Source: Martinezella rhizogenes (GTDB lineage: Bacteria; Pseudomonadota; Alphaproteobacteria; Rhizobiales; Rhizobiaceae). From it: 64,000 bases of DNA. How positions within the stretch are numbered: position 1 is the stretch's first letter; each line of letters opens with the position of its first letter. Below, piece by piece: positions 38,808 to 47,135 of the stretch. The stretch is taken from contig NZ_SGNY01000002.1 in assembly GCF_007002745.1 (NCBI RefSeq), positions 248,001 to 312,000 of the forward strand. The letters are read 5' to 3'. The notes beneath the pieces were generated by a model, which made no database searches, had not been told where the DNA came from, and worked only from the letters and a program-made list of their open reading frames with translations. Both the position numbers and the translations under genes were made by a program.

Positions 38808-39338
38808 TCAGACCTTCTCGACCTGATTGTATTCCAGCTCGACCGGCGTAGCGCGGCCGAAAATCGAAACTTCCACTTTCAGGCGCGAACGCTCTTCGTC
38901 GACATCCTGCACCACGCCGTTAAACGACGCGAACGGACCGTCGGAAACGCGAACCTGCTCGCCGATCTCGAACGAAACCGAAGACTTCGGACGCTCGACA
39001 CCTTCCTGAACCTGACCGAGAATACGATCGGCTTCATAATCGGGAATCGGAACAGGCTTATTGTCCGAACCGAGGAAACCGGTAACCTTCGGCGTGTTCT
39101 TGATGAGGTGATAGGCCTCATCCGTCAGGTTGGCGCGCACCAGCACGTAACCCGGAAAGAACTTGCGTTCGCTATCAACCTTACGGCCGCGACGCACCTC
39201 GACAACCTTTTCGGTCGGCACGAGGATTTTCTCGAAAAGATGATCAAGACCCTTCTGGCGGGCCTTTTCCTCGATCGACTCGGCGACCTTCTTTTCGAAA
39301 TTCGAATATGCGTGAACGATGTACCAGCGTGCTGCCAT
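38808..39338 (-). CDS. nusG: Transcription termination/antitermination protein NusG
   Basis: Binds RNA polymerase and links it to Rho or the ribosome through S10. The 176-residue product has the N-terminal RWYIVHAYSNFEKKVAESIE, the FPGYVLVRANLTDEAYHLIK core and a C-terminal KOW domain (VSDGPFASFNGVVQDVDEER). It lies 32 bases after secE. Confidence 0.98.
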   Translation of the reverse strand: MAARWYIVHAYSNFEKKVAESIEEKARQKGLDHLFEKILVPTEKVVEVRRGRKVDSERKFFPGYVLVRANLTDEAYHLIKNTPKVTGFLGSDNKPVPIPDYEADRILGQVQEGVERPKSSVSFEIGEQVRVSDGPFASFNGVVQDVDEERSRLKVEVSIFGRATPVELEYNQVEKV

Positions 39339-39370
39339 TTTTATTCTCCGTTCAATCCTTCACCAGGCCG

Positions 39371-39571
39371 TTACCGGCCTACGTTCAGCACGAGGCTGAG
39401 CAGCCAGCCGATGAGCTGGTCTGCAGCAAAGAAGAACAGAGCCGCAAAAATGACCATCACCAGCACCATAGCCGTCGAAATCATGGTCTCGCGGCGCGAC
39501 GGCCAAGTAATTTTTGACGCTTCGGCGCGAACCTGCTGCAGAAACGTAAACGGATTGGTTTTGGATGCCAT
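39371..39571 (-). CDS. secE: Protein translocase subunit SecE
   Basis: Clamps SecY in the inner membrane. The 66-residue single-helix form has the conserved cytoplasmic helix EASKITWPSRRETMISTAMV followed by the membrane segment LVMVIFAALFFFAADQLIGW. ATG 39571 gives MASKTNPFTFLQQVRAE; an extension to 39586 adds five residues. tRNA-Trp lies upstream, nusG downstream. Confidence 0.96.
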   Translation of the reverse strand: MASKTNPFTFLQQVRAEASKITWPSRRETMISTAMVLVMVIFAALFFFAADQLIGWLLSLVLNVGR

Positions 39572-39754
39572 TGACTGCCCACGCAATTACGGCGCGTAAA
39601 GCCGAACTAATCAGCCCCACGCACCGCGTGTCTGTTTTGACCTACATAAACACCGATTCCACTTTTAACAAGAGGAAATCGACATTCCGCGAAATTCACC
39701 GGAAATCCGGTATCCATCTGCCGTGCAGCGAAGACCGCGCTTGCGAATGGAAAG

Positions 39755-39830
<76 letters not shown>

Positions 39831-40024
39831 TCATCACCGTAATCGACCGCGAAAATCGCTTGGCCAATTCGGTATGCGCTCCTTTAAGACGCCGGGAAAA
39901 GAATGGCAAGGGTGTTTTTCGTTTTTTCACAATGTCTGGCAAAATACACGGACGAGCCGCCTGCCCCACCCGGCACAATGCCTATTCCCTTGATCTTTCT
40001 CACACTCCCCAACAGGAAAAACCC

Positions 40025-40612
40025 ATGAGCATCTATCTCGTCCGTCACGGCCAGACCGAATTTAATGCCGTCCAGCGCTGGCAGGGTCAGGTCGATTCGC
40101 CGTTGACGGAGCTGGGACGACAACAGGCGGCGCGCATGGGGCGTAAGCTCGCCGCGCTGACCGGCACAGGTGAAGCGCATGTTTTCTCGAGCCCGCTCGG
40201 ACGGGCACGGCAGACCTGCGAGATCATAGCCCGTGAGATCGGCGTGATAGACGGCATCACCCTCGATCCGGGTCTGATGGAAATCGGCATGGGTGCATGG
40301 GATGGCATGACGGATTACGAGATCGATCACGAATATCCCGGCATGCGCGACGGACTGGACCGGCATGAGTGGTTTTTTCACGCCCCCGGGGGTGAAACAT
40401 TTGAGAAAATGACGGACCGCGTCACCCGCAGCCTGGAGACGATCAAACAGAGGCAGGCCCGCGACGCGATCATCATCTGCCACGGCATCACCAGCCGGAT
40501 ATTACGCGGCGTTTATGCGAGCCTCCCGAAAGACGGGACACTGCGCCTCGAAGTACCGCAAGACGCGTTTTTTCATCTCAGGCACGGCGACATTGCCCGG
40601 ATCGATTGCTGA
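40025..40612 (+). CDS. Histidine phosphatase family protein (phosphoglycerate-mutase-like)
   Basis: A 195-residue phosphatase. The catalytic RHG motif is at LVRHGQTEFN (6-15), the second histidine in IIICHGITSRILRG, and the acid residue in LMEIGMGAWDG. Such enzymes dephosphorylate small metabolites or proteins; the true substrate is not visible and assignment as a glycolytic mutase is not supported. ATG 40025 follows AGGAAAAACCC. It is the only plus-strand gene between tRNA-Trp and tuf copy 2 and so interrupts that block. Confidence 0.88.
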   Translation: MSIYLVRHGQTEFNAVQRWQGQVDSPLTELGRQQAARMGRKLAALTGTGEAHVFSSPLGRARQTCEIIAREIGVIDGITLDPGLMEIGMGAWDGMTDYEIDHEYPGMRDGLDRHEWFFHAPGGETFEKMTDRVTRSLETIKQRQARDAIIICHGITSRILRGVYASLPKDGTLRLEVPQDAFFHLRHGDIARIDC

Positions 40613-40628
40613 GGCTTTTTTGCAATAA

Positions 40629-40656
40629 AAAACCCCGCTGTCTCCAGCGGGGTTTT
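40629..40656. terminator. Bidirectional terminator between the phosphatase and tuf copy 2
   Basis: AAAACCCCGCTG and CAGCGGGGTTTT form a perfect 12-pair stem around TCTC with T runs on both strands, serving both convergent genes. Confidence 0.93.
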
Positions 40657-40679
40657 CTCAAATCCCTTGCGGGAAAAGA

Positions 40680-41855
40680 TTACTCGACGATCGAAGCCAC
40701 GATGCCGGCGCCGACGGTACGGCCGCCTTCGCGGATAGCGAAGCGCAGCTTTTCTTCCATCGCGATCGGAACGATCAGCTCGACTTCAACCGTGACGTTG
40801 TCGCCAGGCATAACCATTTCCGTGCCTTCCGGCAGAGAAACGATGCCGGTAACGTCCGTCGTGCGGAAGTAGAACTGCGGGCGGTAGTTCGTGAAGAACG
40901 GCGTATGACGGCCGCCTTCTTCCTTCGTCAGGATGTAGGCTTCTGCCATGAACTTCTTGTGCGGCTTGACCGAACCCGGCTTGCACAGGATCTGACCACG
41001 CTCAACGCCGTCACGGGTAACGCCGCGAACCAGTGCACCGATGTTGTCGCCAGCCTGGCCCTGATCGAGCAGCTTGCGGAACATTTCAACGCCGGTAACC
41101 GTCGTCTTCGAGGTCGGACGAATGCCGACGATCTCGACTTCTTCACCAACCTTGACGATACCGCGCTCAACGCGACCCGTCACAACCGTACCACGGCCAG
41201 AGATCGAGAACACGTCTTCGATCGGCATCAGGAACGGCTGGTCGATCGGACGCTCAGGCGTCGGGATGTAGGCGTCAACAGCGGCCATCAGCTCGCGGAT
41301 CGCGTCTTCACCGATCTTCTTGTCAGAATCTTCAAGAGCGGCAAGTGCCGAACCCTTGACGATCGGGATATCGTCGCCCGGGAAGTCGTAGGACGACAGA
41401 AGTTCGCGAACTTCAAGCTCGACGAGCTCGAGAAGCTCGGCGTCGTCAACCTGGTCGACCTTGTTGAGGAACACGACGATTGCCGGAACGCCAACCTGAC
41501 GGGCAAGCAGGATGTGCTCGCGGGTCTGCGGCATCGGGCCGTCAGCAGCCGAGCAAACCAGGATCGCGCCGTCCATCTGCGCAGCACCGGTGATCATGTT
41601 CTTCACGTAGTCGGCGTGGCCGGGGCAGTCGACGTGCGCGTAGTGACGGGCAGGCGTCTCATACTCAACGTGTGCCGTCGAAATCGTGATACCACGGGCC
41701 TTTTCTTCAGGCGCGGCGTCGATCTGGTCATACGCCTTGAATTCGCCGAAGAACTTCGTGATCGCGGCAGTCAGCGACGTCTTGCCATGGTCAACGTGAC
41801 CGATCGTGCCAATGTTGACGTGCGGCTTATTGCGCTCAAACTTGCTCTTTGCCAT
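40680..41855 (-). CDS. tuf: Elongation factor Tu, copy 2
   Basis: Second tuf gene, with the same 391-residue protein as copy 1 and about 99.7% DNA identity by eye. The 5' two thirds match exactly while four silent changes cluster in the 3' third, a pattern typical of gene conversion. It lies next to tRNA-Trp, secE and nusG, as tufB does in enterobacteria. Its own promoter must lie in the 402-base gap upstream. Confidence 0.99.
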   Translation of the reverse strand: MAKSKFERNKPHVNIGTIGHVDHGKTSLTAAITKFFGEFKAYDQIDAAPEEKARGITISTAHVEYETPARHYAHVDCPGHADYVKNMITGAAQMDGAILVCSAADGPMPQTREHILLARQVGVPAIVVFLNKVDQVDDAELLELVELEVRELLSSYDFPGDDIPIVKGSALAALEDSDKKIGEDAIRELMAAVDAYIPTPERPIDQPFLMPIEDVFSISGRGTVVTGRVERGIVKVGEEVEIVGIRPTSKTTVTGVEMFRKLLDQGQAGDNIGALVRGVTRDGVERGQILCKPGSVKPHKKFMAEAYILTKEEGGRHTPFFTNYRPQFYFRTTDVTGIVSLPEGTEMVMPGDNVTVEVELIVPIAMEEKLRFAIREGGRTVGAGIVASIVE

Positions 41856-41947
41856 GTGAATTGCTTCCTGTGAACGTGAAGTAGTTTCCCCGGCGAACCG
41901 GTTTGGTGTCGCCGTTTAAGGCTTTGTAAGCGAATGCGCAAGACTTA

Positions 41948-41977
41948 ATTGTGAAAGCGCCTGCGCACGCGCTTCAA
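41948..41977 (-). promoter_or_regulatory. Candidate promoter of tuf copy 2
   Basis: On the minus strand CTTGAAG is followed after 18 bases by CACAAT. Both boxes are imperfect but the -35 resembles the alphaproteobacterial CTTGAC; it would leave a leader of about 85 bases. Confidence 0.35.
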
Positions 41978-42148
41978 GCGTGCCCCGAGGCCCGCATATG
42001 GTGTGCCGTTTGCGACATTTAAACCCTTGGAAGGATGACATCGACGCAAGCCGCGCGGAGTGCCTTTCTGCTATTCTCGATCACTAATTAAGATATTTCC
42101 ATCACAACTTCTTTACCTGCACCGCCATGATGGCTTAAGGACAATCCA

Positions 42149-42230
42149 TCGCCGGGGGGAGACGGGCGATCCCGATGCGGCGCTGGGCGCCATCCCATGC
42201 CTTATCTCGTTCCGTCGCTTTCCCCCGCGA
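42149..42230 (+). promoter_or_regulatory. Structured leader RNA before the TerC-like gene (riboswitch candidate)
   Basis: The leader closes on itself: TCGC-C-GGGGG (42149-42159) pairs with CCCCCGCGA (42222-42230). Inside are two perfect hairpins, CGGG-CGAT-CCCG (42163-42174) and GGCGC-TGG-GCGCC (42179-42191). The start codon is 27 bases beyond. TerC/YjbE-like transporter genes are commonly controlled by the manganese yybP-ykoY riboswitch, so this is the natural hypothesis, but the family's typical GGGGAGTAG core is not clearly present (GGGGGAGACG here). Confidence 0.4.
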
Positions 42231-42257
42231 CCTTTCTATCCGTTTCAGGACCATTCC

Positions 42258-42890
42258 ATGGAAATCTTCACAGCCGCCGGTTTCACGGCATTCTTACAGG
42301 TCATCGCGATCGATCTCGTTCTGGCGGGCGACAATGCCATCGTCATCGGCCTTGCCGCCGCCGGTCTTCCCGCCCATCTTCGCCGCAAGGCAATTCTGGT
42401 GGGCATCATCGCCGCCACCGTTTTGCGCATCGCCTTTGCCGCCGTCACCGTGCAGCTTCTCGCCATTGTCGGGCTGCAATTGTTCGGCGGCCTGCTGCTC
42501 GCCTGGGTGTGCTGGAAGATGTGGTCCGAACTGCGCGAAGCTGCCGGCTCCATCGAAGACGAGGTGACCGACGACGAAGCCGATCTGACCAAAGGCCACA
42601 AGACCTTCTTTCAGGCCGCAACTCAGATCGTCATCGCCGATGTCTCCATGTCGCTGGACAACGTTCTGGCTGTTGCCGGCGCCGCACAGGAACATGTGAC
42701 CGTCCTGGTGATCGGCCTCATCGTCTCGATCGCCCTCATGGGGCTTGCGGCCAACTTCGTCGCCAAGCTTCTGCACCGCTATCGCTGGATTTCCTATCTC
42801 GGTCTGATGGTCATCATCTATGTAGCGCTCAACATGCTCTATCACGGCGTGATCGAAGTCTTGCCCTATATCAAGGCCTATCTGGGCTGA
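42258..42890 (+). CDS. TerC/YjbE family integral membrane protein
   Basis: A 210-residue membrane protein with about seven helices of the TerC superfamily, often tied to metal export, especially manganese. The paired acidic motifs within membrane helices are visible: AIDLVLAGDNAIVIGLA (17-33) and IADVSMSLDNVLAVAGA. ATG 42258 follows CAGGACCATTCC. It is monocistronic, with a structured leader before and a strong terminator after it. Confidence 0.88.
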   Translation: MEIFTAAGFTAFLQVIAIDLVLAGDNAIVIGLAAAGLPAHLRRKAILVGIIAATVLRIAFAAVTVQLLAIVGLQLFGGLLLAWVCWKMWSELREAAGSIEDEVTDDEADLTKGHKTFFQAATQIVIADVSMSLDNVLAVAGAAQEHVTVLVIGLIVSIALMGLAANFVAKLLHRYRWISYLGLMVIIYVALNMLYHGVIEVLPYIKAYLG

Positions 42891-42914
42891 GCCGCCCCGC
42901 AGGAGCGCCATTTG

Positions 42915-42951
42915 AAAGGCCCGGAAACGTGAAGGTTTCCGGGCCTTTTTT
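42915..42951 (+). terminator. Rho-independent terminator of the TerC-like gene
   Basis: AAAGGCCCGGAAAC and GTTTCCGGGCCTTT form a perfect 14-pair stem with a six-base loop and a TTTTTT tail. Confidence 0.93.
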
Positions 42952-43165
42952 ACGCGCTGCCGAGTGCGATGAACGTCTTCGAAAACCCCTTCGACCCACC
43001 GGCAGGCACACCTCGAGAATCACGCGATTCAACCGCTGCAACATCCGGGCAAGGCAGGGAAATCGTAATTTCTCGCCTATGGGTTCTGGCAATTGAGGTC
43101 AGCCACAAGCAAGCCTAGGGAGCTAGTAATAAGTCATAATAATAAAAAGAAAGGTAAAGCTGCCA

Positions 43166-43279
43166 ATGGCTTATGACTGGAGCGGCGGTCGTACCCGTCG
43201 CCTTCGAAGGGTGAAACTCGGCGTTGTCGCAAGCTCCCTCATCCTTCTCGCGCTGCTGGCGTCGCTCGTTCTCGTCTGA
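43166..43279 (+). CDS. Small membrane protein, 37 residues
   Basis: Not previously listed because it is so short. Reads MAYDWSGGRTRRLRRVKLG then a single hydrophobic helix VVASSLILLALLASLVLV and a TGA. The arginine-rich segment before the helix predicts an N-in orientation. The AAAGGTAAAGC stretch about ten bases upstream could serve as ribosome-binding site and the preceding 60 bases are AT-rich, as for a promoter. Function unknown; I recall similar YDWSG-starting short proteins in rhizobia but cannot verify that. Confidence 0.55.
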   Translation: MAYDWSGGRTRRLRRVKLGVVASSLILLALLASLVLV

Positions 43280-43371
43280 ACGCGCCGCAAGCGCAGACCA
43301 ACACTGACCGGCGGCATGGCAAGGTTTCATAACCGCCCTGCCGCCGCTCCTTTAAGTGCTGCCGCTGCCGA

Positions 43372-43740
43372 TCAGGACTTCTTCTTTTCCACGCAGTGAA
43401 CCGGCTTCTTCATCTCCGGATCCGCCATCAGATCATAAAGATCGGCCTCCTCACCCTTCGACCACCAGACGTGAACGCCGCCCTGATATCTGGCACCTGA
43501 GCCTGAAATGACATTCGCGGCAACGATGACACCATCCTTCAGCCCCAGCCGCACGAGGCTGATATCGCCGGCATTGAAATAAACGGCGTCCACCGTGTCG
43601 GCGTCGCATTGATAGACAGCCTCGACCTTTTCGATCGTCAGGTCCTTCGGAAGCGGAATCACCAAGTCTTCAGCCAGAGCGCTGGAAGCGACCATCGGCG
43701 ACAGGATTGCAAGACACGTGATGGCGATGGATTTTCTCAT
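43372..43740 (-). CDS. MliC-like lysozyme inhibitor (exported)
   Basis: A 122-residue exported protein with signal peptide MRKSIAITCLAILSPMVASS (cleavage likely after ALA). The mature part has the MliC/PliC pattern: AVYQCDADTVDAVYFNAG, then SGSGARYQGGVHVWWSKGEE and a final cysteine in KPVHCVEKKKS. Such proteins inhibit c-type lysozymes in the periplasm or outer membrane. No lipobox cysteine follows the signal, so it may be soluble. ATG 43740 follows AGGAAAGGGTCATC; the frame runs upstream but lacks a signal. Confidence 0.75.
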   Translation of the reverse strand: MRKSIAITCLAILSPMVASSALAEDLVIPLPKDLTIEKVEAVYQCDADTVDAVYFNAGDISLVRLGLKDGVIVAANVISGSGARYQGGVHVWWSKGEEADLYDLMADPEMKKPVHCVEKKKS

Positions 43741-43915
43741 GATGACCCTTTCCTGATCCAGTCGAAACATAAGGTCACGACAGCAAAGCCAAAATTGGGC
43801 GGGCCATTCCTGACTTTTGGAATTTGCGGGAACATGAACGACGGGGACATACCGAAGCGTATCGACGACACGTCTATCCGCTGTCAGCTCATGCCGGAAG
43901 GCACACCCGGTGCCC

Positions 43916-44011
43916 TTATCGATACATCCAATAAGCGGCGCCAAGGATCACCGCCCACATCAGCAATGATATGGCCAGCACTGTAAGATAGTTTCGAAAT
44001 CGTCTGGTCAT
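43916..44011 (-). CDS. Candidate small membrane protein, 31 residues
   Basis: Reads MTRRFRNYLTVLAISLLMWA then VILGAAYWMYR, a single hydrophobic helix after a basic N-terminus. No strong ribosome-binding site is seen (GGGCGG lies too close to the ATG), so it may be a chance frame. It lies 175 bases upstream of the MliC-like gene on the same strand. Confidence 0.4.
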   Translation of the reverse strand: MTRRFRNYLTVLAISLLMWAVILGAAYWMYR

Positions 44012-44378
44012 CCGCCCACATTGCCGGTCGGCCGTCACGGGACAACTCGCACCGTTGAATTGCTGGATGCGGGTCGAACCGCAGGATCAACTCTTTCTAC
44101 CAAGATACTGAATCACGGACTATTCACAGATTTTACCCGCCCGAAAACGGGGTTGCCCCAGGGCTCCGGATGTTACCGGCTGTAAGAGTTAATTCCCGGC
44201 CACGCCTGACCATCTTGCATGGCCATAGAAGCCTTGCCCACCTTTGCCCTATCTGGTGGCGGCGATGGAGAGCGCATGAACACACCCTCCCCGGCTGAAA
44301 CGGTTCCCGCCTGCCAATATGATTCTGGAATCAGTCTGATGGTCGGGCGACGGCAGTCGGCCGCCGCCCCGTCGCTTG
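44012..44378. other. Intergenic region with hairpins
   Basis: No supported gene in 367 bases; the open frames present have atypical composition. Near the right end, 44345-44369 reads on the minus strand as GGGCGGCGGC-CGACT-GCCGTCGCCC, a ten-pair stem with one G-U pair, ten bases past the stop of the next gene; no T run follows. Confidence 0.5.
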
Positions 44379-44828
44379 TCAGCTCTTCAGCGCCGTGTTG
44401 CACAGGCTCCAGTAGCCGCCGCCCTTCTGAATCCACTTCAGATCGCCGAGCGTGCCGTCATTCTTGTTCTTGTGGTAGGAGTCGACACAGGTCTTCAGGC
44501 GTGCCTTGCCAGGCGTTTCGCTTGAATATTTCTTATCGACAGCACTCGGAAAAGCGACGCCCTTCGGGGCCTTTGTCGTCGCTTTTTCGGGTTCTTTGTC
44601 GGTTGTGGCCGCGACCTGCTTATCGTCGGCCGCATCTTCGGCCGCCGCATCGGCACCGCAGAATTTGGCGCGATAGTCGTTCCACTTGACGTCCTTCGCG
44701 GACCCGTCGGCTTTCGCCGCCTGATATTTCACGCTGCACTCCTTCATGGTGAGTGCGGCTGCGGGGGAGACGAACGCTGCCGATGCCAGCAGCGCAAAGG
44801 ATGAGAGAATGACAACCCTGTTAAACAT
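44379..44828 (-). CDS. Exported protein with two cysteine-bounded repeats
   Basis: A 149-residue protein with signal peptide MFNRVVILSSFALLASAAFV, cleavage after AAA. The mature part has two similar units, each about 26-29 residues bounded by cysteines: CSVKYQAAKADGSAKDVKW...C and CVDSYHKNKNDGTLGDLKW...C, linked by an acidic and Lys-rich spacer. The KADG/KNDG plus KW spacing is shared, so an internal duplication is likely. I do not recognise a named family; PsiF-like repeats were considered but do not match well. Start at the Met before the signal, with an upstream CGGGAG. Confidence 0.75.
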   Translation of the reverse strand: MFNRVVILSSFALLASAAFVSPAAALTMKECSVKYQAAKADGSAKDVKWNDYRAKFCGADAAAEDAADDKQVAATTDKEPEKATTKAPKGVAFPSAVDKKYSSETPGKARLKTCVDSYHKNKNDGTLGDLKWIQKGGGYWSLCNTALKS

Positions 44829-45162
44829 TGAAGACTCCCGTTTGCATGATTGCCGGCCGACTATCCGACCGGATTTTCCGCTTGTCAACGAGCAGTGCGG
44901 GAAGGACGGAAAGTCGAATTGACGGGGGAATGAAACGTGTTCAGAGGACACGGCATCTTCCTGGTAAAGACGGCATCATGCCGGCTCACATTTGCGCGTG
45001 GACGCGTAAGGCCCAACAGCCGCCGCAAGCGACCTCTCCAATCCCGCCGCCTCACCTTTTACCGATCGCGAAGAATCACGTGTTCGTGTGGCGTCAACCC
45101 TCTCACGGAACGAATTTCCTAAATTTTCGTTAGCATCCCGAACGAATAACGAGGATTTATCG
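44829..45162. other. Divergent intergenic region
   Basis: Shared by the two-repeat exported protein (minus) and the BA14K-like gene (plus); 334 bases, no gene. I see no convincing promoter boxes or repeats. Confidence 0.5.
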
Positions 45163-45489
45163 ATGTTGAGGATGCCGAAGACTATCTCCGCACTCGCTCT
45201 TGGCGTCGCATTATCTGGCGCTTCTGTCATTCCCGCCCACGCGCTGAGCCTTATACAGCCGGCCTATGAACCGCCGGAACAGGCGCAGAATTCGAACCAG
45301 CGTGGCTACCCCGCGTCCGCCTTCGCCGCGGGCAAGGGTGAGGAAGCCACATCGAATGGTTACGCCCTGTCGCAGGCGGAGATAAATCACGTCAAATGGT
45401 GTGCGGCGCGATACACCTCCTACCATCCGACCGATAACAGCTACATGGCCCCCGCGGGGACACGCACCCAGTGTCTTTCTCCCTATTAA
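45163..45489 (+). CDS. BA14K family secreted protein
   Basis: A 108-residue exported protein with signal peptide PKTISALALGVALSGASVI and cleavage after AHA. The C-terminus has the BA14K pattern: HVKWCAARYTSYHPTDNSY then MAPAGTRTQCLSPY, with two cysteines. BA14K proteins are known from Brucella as immunoreactive/lectin-like antigens and are frequent in rhizobia; function is not settled. ATG 45163 follows GAGGATTTATCG. The second in-frame ATG three codons on is an alternative. Confidence 0.8.
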   Translation: MLRMPKTISALALGVALSGASVIPAHALSLIQPAYEPPEQAQNSNQRGYPASAFAAGKGEEATSNGYALSQAEINHVKWCAARYTSYHPTDNSYMAPAGTRTQCLSPY

Positions 45490-45543
45490 CGCCCGGCTGC
45501 GAGAACAGCCTGTTGCGCACGCAGGTTCCGGTGCTGGCTCCAG

Positions 45544-46233
45544 TTACGATACGCTTTTAGCCGCCTCGTCGATCAATCCGGCGACGGCGGCAGGATGCGA
45601 CGCAAGGGATGCGTGGCTTGCTTCAAGTGAAATAACCTGACGAGCCCCCAGTCGAGCCGACATCAGATGCTGGTTCTCCGGGGAGATCATCCGATCATCG
45701 GTTGAAATCTGATACCAGGACGGTTTTGCCTTCCAGGCAGGCTTCGAGATAGCATTTCCAAAGGTCGAGGCGAGCGGCGCCTTCTGGGTCACCGCCATGA
45801 CCAGCGCTTCATCAGCGCTGAGATCCTGGCAAAAACTCTCATGGAACTTGTCTGCGCGCAGCCAGAGATAACCGTCGTCATCAGGCGCAAGATTTGCAAC
45901 CGCCGCAGGCGGATGCTGCTGAGTAATGCCTCCGGGGCTCTCGCCGGCATCGGGAGCGAAGGCGGCGATATAAACAAGCCCGACAACATTCGGCAGATTG
46001 CCGACTTCCGTGATGACCGCGCCACCGTAGGAGTGTCCAACAAGCAGAACGGGGCCATCCTGTTGCGCAACCATCTTGCGGGTGCGCTCAACATCGTCGG
46101 CGAGTGATGTCAGTGGTAATTCGACAGCCTTGAGAGTGTAACCTCTGCCGGCAAGATCGACGATTACTTTGCTCCAGTGGGCAGCCCCACCCCAGAACCC
46201 ATGCACGAGAATAATCGTCGGCTTCGAACCCAT
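45544..46233 (-). CDS. Alpha/beta hydrolase
   Basis: A 229-residue alpha/beta-hydrolase with the oxyanion-region HGFWGGAAHW near 11-20, the nucleophile elbow GHSYGG at about 67-72, and a C-terminal catalytic histidine in LEASHASLASHPAA. Cytoplasmic; no signal peptide. Related proteins annotated as esterases are common; the substrate is unknown. It lies between the BA14K gene and tRNA-Gly, within the accessory insertion that breaks the tRNA-tuf cluster. Confidence 0.88.
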   Translation of the reverse strand: MGSKPTIILVHGFWGGAAHWSKVIVDLAGRGYTLKAVELPLTSLADDVERTRKMVAQQDGPVLLVGHSYGGAVITEVGNLPNVVGLVYIAAFAPDAGESPGGITQQHPPAAVANLAPDDDGYLWLRADKFHESFCQDLSADEALVMAVTQKAPLASTFGNAISKPAWKAKPSWYQISTDDRMISPENQHLMSARLGARQVISLEASHASLASHPAAVAGLIDEAAKSVS

Positions 46234-46742
46234 GTGTCACTCCTCGGTTGGAATTACGACACCGGTCGTTGGCCGCTCTTGTCGGACGTTCGCTGGCGTC
46301 GAGTGATTACTGCACTTGCCGGGACAGGAATAATCGGCGCATCCTGGCCCCGCGAGAGCAATGTAGCATGCTGTTATGGTGCCGGTCGAAATCATATGTA
46401 AACACGATAGCGTCACCTGTGGGTTTGGCCCGGCGAGCGCTGATTACGCAACTGCGTGAATTGAGACTAACATCAGATAGTCGACAGGCAAGCCCATTTG
46501 GGTCCCTGCTCCAAAAACTCTATCGATGTTGGAAAGAGCGGTTGGATTTCCAGCGAGATTTTTGACGGGCGACTTCAAGTCGCGACATTTTGAGGGCGAG
46601 GTCGGCCCGGCTTCCAACCGCTTTAGTCAATATCGCGATTTCTAACACCAGAATTGCTGGATGCCCTACACGATCTCGCGGGCGTCAGAAAACGCTGCAA
46701 ACCGTATCTAACGAACGTCTTTGATTGTACCGGGAGAGTAAA
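46234..46742. other. Intergenic region before tRNA-Gly
   Basis: No supported gene in 509 bases; open frames here have random composition. The only clear element is the 15-base palindrome GCGACTTCAAGTCGC at 46570-46584, possibly a weak terminator of the upstream tRNAs on the minus strand, though no T run follows. The region could be decayed DNA from the insertion event. Confidence 0.5.
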
Positions 46743-46816
46743 TGGAGCGGGTAGCGGGAATCGAACCCGCGTATTCAGCTTGGAAGGCTGCTGCTCTACC
46801 ATTGAGCTATACCCGC
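46743..46816 (-). tRNA. tRNA-Gly (TCC anticodon)
   Basis: On the minus strand 74 bases from GCGGGTA to CCCGCTCCA fold as a cloverleaf; the anticodon loop CTTCCAA gives TCC. The 3' CCA is encoded. It lies 25 bases after tRNA-Tyr, so the two are cotranscribed. Confidence 0.96.
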
Positions 46817-46841
46817 GGTGGTGATTTCGATCCGTGCAGAA

Positions 46842-46926
46842 TGGTGGAGGGAGTTGGATTTGAACCAACGTAGGCGTAGCCAACGGATTTACAGTCCGTC
46901 CCCTTTAACCACTCGGGCATCCCTCC
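46842..46926 (-). tRNA. tRNA-Tyr (GTA anticodon)
   Basis: On the minus strand 85 bases, from GGAGGGA to TCCCTCCACCA, form a class II tRNA with a long variable arm; the anticodon loop CTGTAAA gives GTA. It is preceded by a strong promoter and followed by tRNA-Gly. Confidence 0.96.
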
Positions 46927-47003
46927 AGCTTTCTGCTAGGATCGAGCTACCAAGCTCTTCAGATTTTGCCGCGGCGAAGCGCCGTTGCGTCGTCTGTGGC
47001 GCG

Positions 47004-47032
47004 TATATGACGGCCTCGTTCGTTTCTGTCAA
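47004..47032 (-). promoter_or_regulatory. Promoter of the tRNA-Tyr/tRNA-Gly unit
   Basis: On the minus strand GTTGACA, 17 bases, then CATATAC. This is near the sigma-70 consensus of both enterobacteria and alphaproteobacteria, and about 70 bases separate it from the tRNA-Tyr 5' end. Confidence 0.75.
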
Positions 47033-47135
47033 CACGCCCTTTCACGAATTTTCGGGAAAAAATTCAAACATGTTTACAGTCCTGTGGATTATCGCGGGGG
47101 CTGGTGCGCGCCTCCTAGCGGAGATATAAGGCGCC

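Larger units (their letters stand above)
41856..42257. other. Divergent gap between tuf copy 2 and the TerC-like gene
   Basis: The left part holds the probable tuf promoter (41948-41977). The right part (42149-42230) is a structured leader of the TerC-like gene. Between them, 42000-42120 is A/T-richer and likely holds the TerC promoter; I could not place it. No gene is seen. Confidence 0.45.

Noticed and set aside
44173-44436. 87-codon minus-strand frame overlapping the two-repeat exported protein
   Set aside because: Overlaps the real gene's end in another frame and lacks a signal, site or motif.
46248-46565. 105-codon frame between the alpha/beta hydrolase and tRNA-Gly
   Set aside because: Random composition, no start site or motif; treated as intergenic.
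46743-46926. tRNA pair as an integration site
   Set aside because: I looked for a duplicated tRNA 3' end and an integrase gene within the flanks and found neither.
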